The notes below the pieces were generated by a model. The model was not told where the DNA came from, searched no databases, and worked only from the letters and a program-made list of their open reading frames with translations. Source: GAS188 sp035949255 (GTDB taxonomy: Bacteria > Pseudomonadota > Alphaproteobacteria > Rhizobiales > Beijerinckiaceae). Taken from it: a stretch of 64,000 nucleotides of DNA. This document shows positions 19,097 through 28,344 of this stretch, one piece after another. The stretch spans positions 1-64,000 of the forward strand of contig DASZIL010000041.1 in the NCBI GenBank assembly GCA_035949255.1, in the 5' to 3' direction. The first letter of the stretch is position 1; each line of letters opens with the position of its first letter. Made by a program: the position numbers and the translations under genes.

Positions 19097-19404
19097 GGAT
19101 TTCCTCCCCAGCGAAGCTTTTGCCGATTAAGGTCTCGTGTCATCGTGGTGACAAGTCAAGCGGGTCATATCGAAGTGGGGATCGCCGTGAAAGGTTAAGT
19201 ATTTCCAGCCCGCATCCGGCCGCCCGCCTCTTCTTGGAAGCGTGTCAAAACGGTTGGCCTCGAGATTGCACGCAGAGCGCCGGCAACCGGGCGATTTCAC
19301 CCAAGCCTTTGCACCTGGGTTTCAGGATGAGAAGCGGCGCAATATATTCAGGACCTCGCATCATCGGCCGGCCGAGCGATGCTTCGGCGGGTCGTTCCTG
19401 AGGG
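19097..19404. other. Intergenic region between the DUF1761 gene and malonyl-CoA decarboxylase
   Basis: 308 bases between divergent genes. It must hold both promoters. A short TCGGCCGGCCGA palindrome lies near 19367; no convincing sigma-70 hexamers, coding sequence or RNA gene was recognised. Confidence 0.5.
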
Positions 19405-20862
19405 ATGGCCGCCATGAGCGACACTTTCTTCGGCGACCTCCTCGCCAGCATCGCGGATCGCGGCCGCTCTCTCCTGCGGCGCGGGCGTGACCCGCTACGC
19501 GCCGGGAGCGAGAGCGATCTCGCCGGGCTTTGCGAGGCGCTGCTTTCCGGCCGCGGCGAAGCCTCGGGCGTCGCGCTCGCGAGCGCGATCCTTGCCGGCT
19601 ACGAGGCGCTCGCGCCCAAGGCTCGCCTCGCCTTCCTGCACCGGCTCGTCGACGAGTTCGGCTACGACCATCAACGCCTGCTGCTGGCGATCGAGGCCTA
19701 TCGCGCGGACCCGACGGGCAAGGCAGTGCTCGATCTGCATTCCGCCGCCGAGCCGCGCCGCCAGGAGCTCATCCGCAGGCTCAACCTCGCGCCAGGCGGC
19801 ACCGCCGCGCTGGTGCGTATGCGCGAGGAGCTGTTGCGCGCGTTGAAGGAAGATCGGGAGCTCGAGGGCGTCGATTCCGACTTTACCCATCTCTTCTCCT
19901 CCTGGTTCAATCCGGGCTTCCTGGTGCTGCGGCCGATCGATTGGTCGACGCCCGCCAATATCCTCGAGAAGATCATCCGCTACGAGGCAGTGCACGAGAT
20001 CGGCACCTGGGAGGATTTGCGCGACCGCCTCGAGCCGCCGGACCGGCGCTGCTTCGCCTTCTTCCACCCCCAGCTCGTGGACGAGCCGCTGATCTTCGTC
20101 GAAGTGGCGTTGACGACGACGGTTTCCGGCACGATCGGTGAGCTTCTCGCCGAGGACCGGGTTCCGATCCCGGCCTCGGAAGCCACCACGGCGGTCTTCT
20201 ATTCGATCTCGAATTGCCAGGACGGTTTGCGCGGCATTTCCTTCGGCAATTTCCTGATCAAGCAAGTGGTGGAGAAGCTCAAGCGCGATCTGCCGCGGCT
20301 TTCGGCCTTCGTCACCTTGTCGCCCGCACCCGGCTTCGCGCGCTGGCTTACCGAAGAGCGAAAGCACGAGGACGGCTCCGGCCTTTCGGCAAGCGAACGC
20401 TCAGCGCTCGCCGTGCTCGACAATGAAGATTGGCTGAGGACGGATTTCCCGGCCGAAACCTTGAGGGAAGCGCTGCTCGCCGCCGCCGCGCATTATTTCC
20501 TCGAGGCCAAAACCGCCTCCGGGCGTCCGCGCGACCCCGTGGCGCGCTTCCATCTCGGCAACGGCGCGCGGCTCGAGCGGCTGAATTGGCCGGGCGATAC
20601 CTCGGAGCGCGGGCTTGGCGAAGCCCATGGCCTCATGGTCAATTACCTCTACAAGCTCGACGATATCGAGACGAACCATGAGGCCTTCGCGACGCGCAAC
20701 GAGGTCGTCGCCTCGAGCCAGGTGCGCCGCTACTTGCGCAAGACCGGCAATGGAAGAGCGGCGGGACGCCGCGGCGCTCTGCCGCGCGTCGCTGCGAACA
20801 TGTTGCCGGGGGAAGCCAATGGCGCCGAGCGAAAGGAAAGCGCACAGGAAGGAGGGGCGTGA
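19405..20862 (+). CDS. matA: Malonyl-CoA decarboxylase
   Basis: Decarboxylates malonyl-CoA to acetyl-CoA. 485 residues; the N-terminal half is the helical oligomerisation domain and the C-terminal half the GNAT-like catalytic domain. Recognisable stretches are HRLVDEFGYDHQRLL, DFTHLFSSWFNPGFLVLRPIDWSTPA, AVFYSISNCQDGLRGISFGNFLIKQV and FVTLSPAPGFARWL, the last two lining the active site in the family. The start may be 19405 or the second ATG at 19414. Followed by a malonyl-CoA synthetase gene, giving the rhizobial mat layout, but no transporter (matC) or GntR regulator (matR) is visible. Confidence 0.94.
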   Translation: MAAMSDTFFGDLLASIADRGRSLLRRGRDPLRAGSESDLAGLCEALLSGRGEASGVALASAILAGYEALAPKARLAFLHRLVDEFGYDHQRLLLAIEAYRADPTGKAVLDLHSAAEPRRQELIRRLNLAPGGTAALVRMREELLRALKEDRELEGVDSDFTHLFSSWFNPGFLVLRPIDWSTPANILEKIIRYEAVHEIGTWEDLRDRLEPPDRRCFAFFHPQLVDEPLIFVEVALTTTVSGTIGELLAEDRVPIPASEATTAVFYSISNCQDGLRGISFGNFLIKQVVEKLKRDLPRLSAFVTLSPAPGFARWLTEERKHEDGSGLSASERSALAVLDNEDWLRTDFPAETLREALLAAAAHYFLEAKTASGRPRDPVARFHLGNGARLERLNWPGDTSERGLGEAHGLMVNYLYKLDDIETNHEAFATRNEVVASSQVRRYLRKTGNGRAAGRRGALPRVAANMLPGEANGAERKESAQEGGA

Positions 20863-20992
20863 AGCGTCTCGGTTCGGTAAGGGAGGGTTCTCGCTTTCGC
20901 GGCCCATGCGTTAGAAGCAGGAACCGCAAACACGAAAATACGGTTTCCGAGAAAGATCGCGCTGCGCCCACAAGCATCGAGGCTCGCCTTCA

Positions 20993-22513
20993 ATGACGTC
21001 GAACCATCTCTTCAGCTTCATCCGCGAAGCGGCCGCGCTGCATGAGCGCCCCTTCCTCCAGACCCCTCGAGGACGCAAGCTCACCTATGGCGACGTGCTC
21101 GCGGGCAGCGCCCGTTTCGCCCATGCGCTCACGGGTTTGGGTGTCGCGCCCGGAGACCGGGTCGCGGTGCAGGTGGAAAAATCACCCGAAGCGCTGCTTC
21201 TCTACCTCGGTTGCGTCAGGGCCGGCGCGGTGTTCCTGCCGCTCAACACCGCCTACACGACGGCGGAGCTCGACTATTTCATCGGCGATGCCGAGCCTTC
21301 GCTCATCGTCGGCGATCCGACGAAGCACGAAGCCTTCAAGACCCTTGCGAGCAAGCCCAAGGTCCGCGCCGTCGAAACGCTCGACGCCGAGGGCAAAGGC
21401 AGCATCGCCGCCAAGGCCGCGCAAGCGCCCTCCGATTTCGAGGATGTGGCGCGCGCCGCGAAGGATCTTGCCGCCATCCTCTACACCTCGGGCACGACGG
21501 GCCGTTCCAAGGGCGCAATGCTCTCGCACGAAAATCTCGCCTCGAATGCGAAAACCCTCGCGCGCTATTGGCGCTTCACCGAGGACGACGTGCTCCTGCA
21601 CGCCCTGCCCATCTATCATACGCATGGGCTTTTCGTCGCGACGAACACCATCCTCTTCAGCGGCGCCTCGATGATCTTCATGGCCAAGCTCGACCCCGAC
21701 GAGCTTCTCCGGCACATATCGCGCGCGACCGTCATGATGGGCGTGCCGACCTTTTATACTCGGCTCTTGCGGCACCCGGGCCTCACCGGCGAGGCGACGC
21801 GGCACATGCGGCTTTTCGTTTCGGGATCGGCCCCGCTCCTCGCCGAGACCCATCGCGAGTGGCAAGAGCGCACCGGCCACGCCATTCTCGAGCGCTACGG
21901 CATGACCGAGACCAATATGAACACCTCGAACCCTTACATCGGGGAGCGCATCGCCGGCACGGTCGGCTACCCGTTGCCCGGCGTGACGCTGCGCATCGCC
22001 GAGCCCGAGACCGGTGCTGCTCTGCCGAAAGGCTCGATCGGTGTCATCGAGGTGAAGGGGCCGAACGTGTTCTCGGGCTATTGGCGCATGCCGGAGAAGA
22101 CGGACGCCGAGTTCCGCAAGGACGGCTTCTTCATCACCGGCGACCTCGGGAAGATCGACCAAAAGGGCTATGTCCATATCGTCGGGCGCGGCAAGGACCT
22201 CGTCATCACCGGCGGGTTCAACGTCTATCCGAAGGAGGTCGAAGCGGAGATCGATGCGATCCCCGGCGTCGTCGAAAGCGCCGTGATCGGCTGTCCGCAC
22301 ACGGATTTCGGGGAGGGCGTCACCGCCGTCGTGGTGAAGCGCGAAGGCGCGGCGCTCGACGAAAAGGCCGTGCTCAAGGCGCTCGACGGCAGGCTCGCCA
22401 AATTCAAGCTGCCGAAACGCGTGCTCTTTGCCGAGGATCTCCCGCGCAACACAATGGGAAAGGTGCAGAAGAACCTGCTGCGCGAGGCTCATAAGGATAT
22501 TTACGAGCGCTAG
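20993..22513 (+). CDS. matB: Malonyl-CoA synthetase
   Basis: ANL-superfamily ligase that activates malonate to malonyl-CoA. 506 residues. The adenylate-forming loop YTSGTTGRSKGAM lies at about 164-176, the ERYGMTETNMNTSNPY region matches MatB rather than acetate or long-chain ligases, and the C-terminal NTMGKVQKNLLR contains the catalytic lysine. Together with the preceding decarboxylase it turns malonate into acetyl-CoA. The 130-base gap between the two genes holds no recognised feature. Confidence 0.92.
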   Translation: MTSNHLFSFIREAAALHERPFLQTPRGRKLTYGDVLAGSARFAHALTGLGVAPGDRVAVQVEKSPEALLLYLGCVRAGAVFLPLNTAYTTAELDYFIGDAEPSLIVGDPTKHEAFKTLASKPKVRAVETLDAEGKGSIAAKAAQAPSDFEDVARAAKDLAAILYTSGTTGRSKGAMLSHENLASNAKTLARYWRFTEDDVLLHALPIYHTHGLFVATNTILFSGASMIFMAKLDPDELLRHISRATVMMGVPTFYTRLLRHPGLTGEATRHMRLFVSGSAPLLAETHREWQERTGHAILERYGMTETNMNTSNPYIGERIAGTVGYPLPGVTLRIAEPETGAALPKGSIGVIEVKGPNVFSGYWRMPEKTDAEFRKDGFFITGDLGKIDQKGYVHIVGRGKDLVITGGFNVYPKEVEAEIDAIPGVVESAVIGCPHTDFGEGVTAVVVKREGAALDEKAVLKALDGRLAKFKLPKRVLFAEDLPRNTMGKVQKNLLREAHKDIYER

Positions 22514-22552
22514 AGCACACTACTCGTCCTTATGGGACTTGGATTGCCGCAT

Positions 22553-22581
22553 TTGTCAAAACCCCTCTAAAGCCCTATCTG
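22553..22581 (+). promoter_or_regulatory. Candidate sigma-70 type promoter for a short transcript
   Basis: TTGTCA at 22553-22558, a 17-base spacer and TATCTG at 22576-22581. It follows the matB stop by 40 bases and points at the structured region and terminator downstream, not directly at a coding start. Confidence 0.5.
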
Positions 22582-22587
22582 TTTTTG

Positions 22588-22731
22588 TTCCTGCGCTGCC
22601 GAAAGGCATCAGGCTTTCAAGACCTCGCAAGAGGCGACCGTGCAAAAGGGCGATTCCAAGCTCACCGCACGGTCTTGATTTTTGCGCCAGCGTCTTGGCC
22701 TTGAAACCCCGCCCTTTCGGCGGGGTTTTTT
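22588..22731 (+). ncRNA. Candidate small RNA (or attenuated leader) of about 144 nt
   Basis: Bounded by a promoter-like pair upstream and an intrinsic terminator. Inside are a GNRA-type hairpin CCTC-GCAA-GAGG near 22621-22632, an outer GACCGTGC...GCACGGTC stem, and GAAAG...CTTTC just before. No open frame of note. It does not match SRP RNA, 6S RNA, tmRNA, RNase P or a riboswitch class that I can recognise. It could be an independent small RNA or a leader controlling the antiporter gene that starts 107 bases after the terminator. Confidence 0.45.
22704..22731 (+). terminator. Intrinsic terminator
   Basis: AAACCCCGCC, loop CTTTC, GGCGGGGTTT, then further T residues: a perfect 10-bp stem, GC-rich at its core, with a T tract. 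It would end both matAB transcription and the candidate small RNA before the antiporter gene. Confidence 0.85.
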
Positions 22732-22837
22732 GCTCGCGGGCTTAGCCTCGGAAGCAGCCGCTTCGCGCCCGACCGGCTCCGGCCAGCAGAGCCCGATTTC
22801 GGTGGCCCGCCATTTGGGATGCCGCCATAATCGACGC

Positions 22838-25342
22838 ATGCTCGATATCGTCCTCATCCTGGCCGTATTCGCGGCCTTGCTGGTGGTCGTGGCGGTGAGC
22901 CAGCCTCTCGCGGCACGCCTGCGGCTTTCTCCGGTCGTGCTTCTCGCCATGATCGGCGTCGCGATGGGGGCCGTGTCGAGCGTTCTTCTGCACACACCGC
23001 TCTCGCCCCGCTTCGGCGAGACGGCGAAGCTCTTCGCCGATCTCCCGGTCGGCTCGGAAACCTTCATCTATGTCTTCCTGCCGCTTCTTGTGTTCGAGGC
23101 CGCGCTCACGAGCGATGTACGGCGCATGCTCGATGATGCGGCCCCTATCCTGATGCTCGCGGTCGTCGCGACGCTCGTCACGAGCGCGATCGTCGGCCTC
23201 GCCTTGTGGCCGCTTGCCGGCGTGCCGCTCGTCATCTGCCTTCTTCTCGGCGCCGTGGTCGCGACCACGGATCCCGCGGCCGTGATCGCGGTTTTCCGCG
23301 ATGTCGGCGCGCCCGCGCGCCTCACCAGACTGGTCGAGGGAGAAGCTCTCCTCAACGATGCGGCCGCGATCGTGCTTTTCGTCGTCCTCCTTGGCATGGT
23401 CGCGCCGGGGCACGAGCCCGATGTTCTCGGCGGGGCGGTCGAGTTCGTCGTCTCCTTCATCGGCGGCGCCGCGTTCGGCGCGCTCGCTGGCCGTGTCCTG
23501 CTCCAGCTCATCCCTTGGGGGCGCGACGATCGGCTCGCGGAGGCGACGCTGACGGTCGCCTTCGCCTATCTCATCTTCATCGTGGCCGAGCGGTTCTTCC
23601 ACGTGTCGGGCGTGGTGGCGGTGCTTTCGGCAGGCTTGATCGTGAGCGCCTTCGGGCGGGCGCGCATCACCCCTGAGAACTGGTCCTTTCTCATCAATCT
23701 CTGGGCGCAGATCGCCTTTTGGGCGCATTCGCTCGTCTTCCTTTTGGCATCGATGCTGGTGCCGCGGCTTCTCGTCGACATGGAATGGCGCGATCTTGCA
23801 CTCGTGGCGGCGCTCATCATCGCGGCATTCGCCGCAAGACTGCTCGAGCTCTTCCTGCTTTTGCCCGTGTTGAGCTTCTTGCGGCTCACGCAGCCGATCA
23901 GCACTTCCTTCAAGCTCGCCATCGCCTGGGGCGGCTTGCGCGGCGGCTTGACCTTGGTGCTGGCGCTAGCCGTCACCGAAAACCCACTGCTGCCGCACGA
24001 GGTGCAACGCTTCATCGCCGTGCTCGCGACCGGCCTCGTGCTGTTCACCCTCCTCGTCAACGGCACCACCTTGCGCCAGGTGATCCATCTGCTCGGGCTC
24101 GACCGGCTTTCCGCCGTCGATCAAGTCTTGCGCGATCGGGTGCTGGCGCTCTCCTACGCCGAGATGGGCGAGACCATCGAGGCGATGGCGCGCGAGCATG
24201 GCCTCTCGCCCGCGGCGGCGACAAGCGCGATCGCGCCCTATGAGGCCTGGATCTCGGCCGCGGGCGGCCGCGACGCCGCAAAGCTGGCGCTCACCGATCG
24301 CGACCGCCTCGCCGTCAGCCTCGTGGCGCTCGGCAATCAAGAACGCAACATGGCTCTCGACATCCTGGCGCGCCGCGCCGCGTCGCCCGCCACGGTTCAA
24401 GCGCTTCTTCGCAACGCCGAAGCCCTCGTCGAGGGAGCGAGAAGCGACGGGCGCCTCGGCTACAAGCGCAGCGCCGAGGCCGCGCTCGCCTTTCCGCTCT
24501 CCTTCCGCTTCGCTTATTTTCTCTACCGGCGTTTCGGCATCGTGCGTTTTCTTGCAGATCGCCTGGGTGACCGCTTCGAGATGCTGCTCGTGACGCGGCT
24601 CTTGATCCAGCAGCTCGCCGGCCCGAGCGCCGCCCGCTCGCGCTCGATCTTCGGCGAGCGCGTGATGGGCCTGATGAGCGCCATGCTCCGAGCTCGCCTC
24701 GAGAGAACGACGGCCGCGCTCGACGCGCTGCGGCGGCAATATCCCGAATATGCCGCGGCTCTCGAAGCTTTGTTCTTGCGCCAATCGGCGTTGCGGCGCG
24801 AGATGGGCCACTACCAGGCCTTGTTCGAGGAAGGCCTGATCGCCTCCGAGGTCTATGAGGATCTGAAGAGCAGCGTCGCGGTCGCGCGAAGCGCCGAATC
24901 GCGCCCGCGTTTCGATCTCGGCCTCGACACGAATCGGCTGATCCAGCGTCTCGAGCTGTTCGCCGGCCTCGATGATCGGCAGCTCGAGCGCGTAAAGAAG
25001 CTTCTGCGCCCTCGCTTCACCGTGCCCAATGAGGTCATCGTGCGCAAAGGGGAGCGGGGCGATGCGGTGTATTTCATCGCCTCCGGCGCGGCAGAAGTCG
25101 TCCTCGACCACCGGCGCATTCCGCTCGGCAGTGGCGACATCTTCGGTGAGTTGGCGCTGCTGACGGGCCGCAAGCGGCAAGCCGATGTCGTGGCGCTCAC
25201 CTATTGCCGGTTGCTCGTGCTTCGCAAAACCGATTTCGACCGTTTCATGCGCGACAATCGCGATGTGCGCTTCGCCATCAACCGGATCGCGGAGGCCCGT
25301 CAGGCGGTGAATCGGCCAGACGAGGCTGCCGCCGCGTCATAG
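22838..25342 (+). CDS. CPA1-family cation/proton antiporter with C-terminal cyclic-nucleotide-binding domain
   Basis: 834 residues. The N-terminal 400 or so form the sodium/proton-exchanger transport domain with about 12 helices; ATTDPAAVIAVFRDVG and EGEALLNDAAAIVLF carry the conserved Asp pair of CPA1 transporters, and LAIAWGGLRGGLTLVLAL the late Arg-containing helix. A long cytoplasmic helical stretch follows, ending in a cNMP-binding domain at about 705-825 (FTVPNEVIVRKGERGDAVYFIASGAAEV and GSGDIFGELALLTGRKR). Cyclic-nucleotide gating is suggested by the domain, not shown. ATG 22838 begins directly with the first helix; an upstream extension would run into the terminator. Confidence 0.88.
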   Translation: MLDIVLILAVFAALLVVVAVSQPLAARLRLSPVVLLAMIGVAMGAVSSVLLHTPLSPRFGETAKLFADLPVGSETFIYVFLPLLVFEAALTSDVRRMLDDAAPILMLAVVATLVTSAIVGLALWPLAGVPLVICLLLGAVVATTDPAAVIAVFRDVGAPARLTRLVEGEALLNDAAAIVLFVVLLGMVAPGHEPDVLGGAVEFVVSFIGGAAFGALAGRVLLQLIPWGRDDRLAEATLTVAFAYLIFIVAERFFHVSGVVAVLSAGLIVSAFGRARITPENWSFLINLWAQIAFWAHSLVFLLASMLVPRLLVDMEWRDLALVAALIIAAFAARLLELFLLLPVLSFLRLTQPISTSFKLAIAWGGLRGGLTLVLALAVTENPLLPHEVQRFIAVLATGLVLFTLLVNGTTLRQVIHLLGLDRLSAVDQVLRDRVLALSYAEMGETIEAMAREHGLSPAAATSAIAPYEAWISAAGGRDAAKLALTDRDRLAVSLVALGNQERNMALDILARRAASPATVQALLRNAEALVEGARSDGRLGYKRSAEAALAFPLSFRFAYFLYRRFGIVRFLADRLGDRFEMLLVTRLLIQQLAGPSAARSRSIFGERVMGLMSAMLRARLERTTAALDALRRQYPEYAAALEALFLRQSALRREMGHYQALFEEGLIASEVYEDLKSSVAVARSAESRPRFDLGLDTNRLIQRLELFAGLDDRQLERVKKLLRPRFTVPNEVIVRKGERGDAVYFIASGAAEVVLDHRRIPLGSGDIFGELALLTGRKRQADVVALTYCRLLVLRKTDFDRFMRDNRDVRFAINRIAEARQAVNRPDEAAAAS

Positions 25343-26305
25343 GTCGTCGTCGATCGGTGGCGTGTCCGGACCGCGGATGGCGAGCGCGTCCTTCGCCGCC
25401 GTGCCGACGCTCTCCCACCGGCCGCGAAGCGAAATGAGCGCGCCTTCGATCCACCCCTTGTCGATCAGAGCCGTGGCACGCTCGCGCCCGCGAGCAATCG
25501 CGGCCGCGATTTTTCCTTCATCAAGCGCGCCAACCTCGACCACGACCGGGATATCCCGAAGGTCGCTGTCGGGATCGAGCGCGCGCGCCGGCTGGCGGCG
25601 GATGGCGGGATCATCGACATCGACCGCATTGGCGATCATCGTCGCGGCCGCGTCCGCAGCGGCCGCCGTTCTGGCGAGCACGGTCACGCCATCCGCGATG
25701 CCGAGCGAGAAGGAGCGGCCGTGCCGGCCGCTCGTCGCGATGCCGCGCACGGGGCTTTGCCAGCCGATACGAACGAAAGCCCCGGGCCTTGCGGCTCCAG
25801 CGTGCGCGAGCTCCTCCGGCGAGCGCATGACGCCGACGTTGAAATGCTCACCGGAGGAAAGGTGAAGCGCGATGTCCCCGCCATTGTTCACGAAGGCGCG
25901 CCGCAAGGGCGCGGCCTCGACCATCGCGGCAAGCACCGCCTCGGCGACCGCGCCGGCGACCGCGACCATCGGCGTCACGAAGACTTCGCGATAGGGCCAA
26001 GCTGCCTCGGCCATGCGGCGCGCGATGGGACCTTGCAGCGGCGGAGGTATGTCGCCGAGCCGACGGCGCAGAAATTCAAGCTCCGCTACGAGCTCGCCGA
26101 GGAGCCCGTTGAAACGAAGCCGCGCCGCTTCCTCGGCGCGCCGCACCGCGTGCTTCTCCCCTTCAGCCTTGATGATGAGATCGATCGGGCCTTCGCTGAG
26201 ATGCAGCCGCCCCGAGGAGAGGCGCCCGGCGATCGGCGGATCGCGAAAATCGTCACGCACCCGCATGACCCGGGAATATGCCGGGGATCGTCGCGGCAAG
26301 CTCAC
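25337..26305 (-). CDS. UPF0280 (ApbE-like) family protein
   Basis: 322 residues from a GTG start at 26305 (an ATG at 26266 is possible). Family signs are SSGRLHLSEGPIDLIIKAEGE at the N-terminus, the central AVAGAVAEAVLAAM...AFVNNGGDIALHL (ApbE-like nucleotide-binding fold) and RGIATSGRHGRSFSLGIADGVTVLA. ApbE proteins attach FMN to proteins; activity in UPF0280 is not established. Its stop overlaps the end of the convergent antiporter gene by six bases. Confidence 0.85.
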   Translation of the reverse strand: MSLPRRSPAYSRVMRVRDDFRDPPIAGRLSSGRLHLSEGPIDLIIKAEGEKHAVRRAEEAARLRFNGLLGELVAELEFLRRRLGDIPPPLQGPIARRMAEAAWPYREVFVTPMVAVAGAVAEAVLAAMVEAAPLRRAFVNNGGDIALHLSSGEHFNVGVMRSPEELAHAGAARPGAFVRIGWQSPVRGIATSGRHGRSFSLGIADGVTVLARTAAAADAAATMIANAVDVDDPAIRRQPARALDPDSDLRDIPVVVEVGALDEGKIAAAIARGRERATALIDKGWIEGALISLRGRWESVGTAAKDALAIRGPDTPPIDDDL

Positions 26306-26362
26306 GCGCCCGGCGCTGTGGCTTCCCTTGATCCCTCAACCCATCTCGTTTCGCTGCACCGG

Positions 26363-26587
26363 TCACTTGCCGGGCATCGCGATGCCGAGCCTCGCGAGAA
26401 CCGCTTGCGGCGACGCGTAAGCCTCTTGAAAATCGGCGCTCCAATAACGCAGATCCGCGATGTCGATGCGCTCGCCCGTGACCGCGCAGCGCACATAGGC
26501 GCCGGGGCGAAGCACGCGGAATTCCGCGTCCCCGTAATCGAGGACGGCCTCGCCCGGTTGCGGCACATGCCGATCCATCTTGTTCAT
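26363..26587 (-). CDS. DUF2093 protein
   Basis: 74-residue small protein containing AVLDYGDAEFRVLRPGAYVRCAVTGERIDIADLRYWSAD, the whole DUF2093 signature. Function unknown. In rhizobia it is regularly found beside xseA, as here, where it lies 125 bases downstream of that gene on the same strand. Confidence 0.88.
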   Translation of the reverse strand: MNKMDRHVPQPGEAVLDYGDAEFRVLRPGAYVRCAVTGERIDIADLRYWSADFQEAYASPQAVLARLGIAMPGK

Positions 26588-26712
26588 CGAAAACCTCCGG
26601 CGAGGGCGGCGATCATCGCGATTACATAGAGCCGGATGCGTATAGAGGGAACCGGCACTTTCGTTCTATCTATTTATTTCTCGGCGCTCTTCCCGGAAAG
26701 GCCTTTGTGCCT

Positions 26713-28290
26713 TCACTCGAAAAGCGAGGGCTCGGCATCGTCGGGCGCGCGCGAGCTTCGCCGGCGCGGCCTTGCGCCTGAAGCGGGGCCGGCGGCGATC
26801 GCGCCGATCTTCCCGTCGCTGAATTCGATGGCGAGCGCTTGCCCGGTGGCGATCTCGGCGGCGGTGTGCAACGGGCGCCCCGCCGCGTCCTGGACGAGGG
26901 CGTAGCCGCGCGCCAGCACGCGCCGATACCCCACGCTTTCGAGAAGCTGGCCGAGGCCCTCGAGCCTTGCGCGATGGGCCGCGAGCGATTTGCGCATGCA
27001 CTGATCGTGACGCGCGCTCAGGCTTTCGAACTTCGCCCGCGCGAGCGCGTTGGCGTCGCGATGGCGCCGCAAACCGGCGCCGAAGACGACGGCGAGCTGC
27101 CGCACCACATGGCGGAGATGCCGGCGCCCCTCGTTGATCAGCTGGGCTTCGCGCAGCGGCAACTGCCGCGCAGTCTCTTTCAGGCGCTGGCGAAAGGTCG
27201 CGAGCAGGGCGGCCGGCGAACGGCTCGCCATCTTGCGGGCAAGCTCGGCGAGGCCGTTGCGGCGCCGTTCGATCTGCCGTTCCGCCGCGCGGCCGAGCGC
27301 CAGCACGCAGGCGTCGAGGCGCTGGCGCGGCACCGAAAGGAGCCGATCGCGCGAAGGCAGCGCTCGCGCCGTGCCGACGAGCTCGCCGCGCTTTCGCTCC
27401 TTGTGGCGAAGCACGCCCGAGGCGAGGCGCCCTGCAAGCGAAGCGAGCCCGGCGACGAGCTCGGCGCGCACCGGCACGGCGATCTCGGCCGCGCCCGTCG
27501 GCGTCGGCGCGCGCCTGTCGGCCACGTGATCGATGAGCGTCCAATCCGTTTCATGGCCGACGGCGGAAATCAGCGGGATGGCGCTTTGCGCGGCCGCGCG
27601 CACCACCACCTCCTCGTTGAAGCCCCAGAGATCCTCAAGCGAGCCGCCGCCTCGCGCCACGATGATCAGGTCCGGGCGCGGCATCGCGCCCCCGATCTCG
27701 AGGGTGTTGAAGCCTTGGATCGCGGCCGCGACCTCGGCCGCGCAACCTTCCCCTTGCACGCGCACGGGCCAAAGCAGGACAGGTCGCGGAAAGCGATCGG
27801 CGAGCCGATGCAGGATGTCGCGGATCACGGCGCCCGTCGGCGAGGTGATGACGCCGATGACGCGCGGCAGATAAGGAAGGGGCTTCTTGCGCGCTTCATC
27901 GAAGAGGCCCTCGGCCGCGAGCTTCCTGCGCCGTTCTTCGACGAGCGCCATCAAGGCGCCGATGCCTGCGGGCTCCAGCCTGTCGATGACGATCTGATAT
28001 TTTGATGAACCCGGAAAGGTCGTGATCCGCCCCGTGGCAATCACCTCGAGGCCTTCCTGAGGGAGAAACTTCAGCCTTGCGGCCGTGCTCTTCCAGATCA
28101 CGGCCTCGAGGCGAGCGTTCTGATCCTTCAGCGAAAAATAGCAGTGGCCGGAAGCATGCGGCCCTTTGAAGCCCGAGACCTCGCCGCGCACGCGCACCTG
28201 GCCGAAGGCGCTCTCGATCGTGCGCCTGAGCGCGCCGGAAATTTCCGAGACGGAATATTCGACGAGATTGCTGGCATGAACGTCGGACAC
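26713..28290 (-). CDS. xseA: Exodeoxyribonuclease VII large subunit
   Basis: Catalytic subunit of the nuclease that degrades single-stranded DNA in both directions. 525 residues if the GTG at 28290 is used (SDVHASNLVEYSVSEISGALRRT resembles relatives); an ATG at 28332 would add 14 residues. N-terminal OB fold with VRVRGEVSGFKGPHASGHCYFSLKD, catalytic region with VIGVITSPTGAVIRDILHRL and ARGGGSLEDLWGFNEE, then a long coiled-coil, and a C-terminal SVGYRRVLARGYALVQD. The small subunit xseB is not in this window. Confidence 0.94.
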   Translation of the reverse strand: MSDVHASNLVEYSVSEISGALRRTIESAFGQVRVRGEVSGFKGPHASGHCYFSLKDQNARLEAVIWKSTAARLKFLPQEGLEVIATGRITTFPGSSKYQIVIDRLEPAGIGALMALVEERRRKLAAEGLFDEARKKPLPYLPRVIGVITSPTGAVIRDILHRLADRFPRPVLLWPVRVQGEGCAAEVAAAIQGFNTLEIGGAMPRPDLIIVARGGGSLEDLWGFNEEVVVRAAAQSAIPLISAVGHETDWTLIDHVADRRAPTPTGAAEIAVPVRAELVAGLASLAGRLASGVLRHKERKRGELVGTARALPSRDRLLSVPRQRLDACVLALGRAAERQIERRRNGLAELARKMASRSPAALLATFRQRLKETARQLPLREAQLINEGRRHLRHVVRQLAVVFGAGLRRHRDANALARAKFESLSARHDQCMRKSLAAHRARLEGLGQLLESVGYRRVLARGYALVQDAAGRPLHTAAEIATGQALAIEFSDGKIGAIAAGPASGARPRRRSSRAPDDAEPSLFE

Positions 28291-28344
28291 GGCATGCCTA
28301 TGCCCGCAAGCGATGGCGCCAACAAGGCGCAAAGCCTCGACGCC

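Noticed and set aside
22588..22731. SRP RNA, 6S RNA or a known riboswitch in the matB-antiporter gap
   Set aside because: The GGAAGGAAGCAGCC SRP motif, the open-bubble 6S layout and the conserved cores of riboswitches I know are all absent; kept only as an unassigned small RNA candidate.
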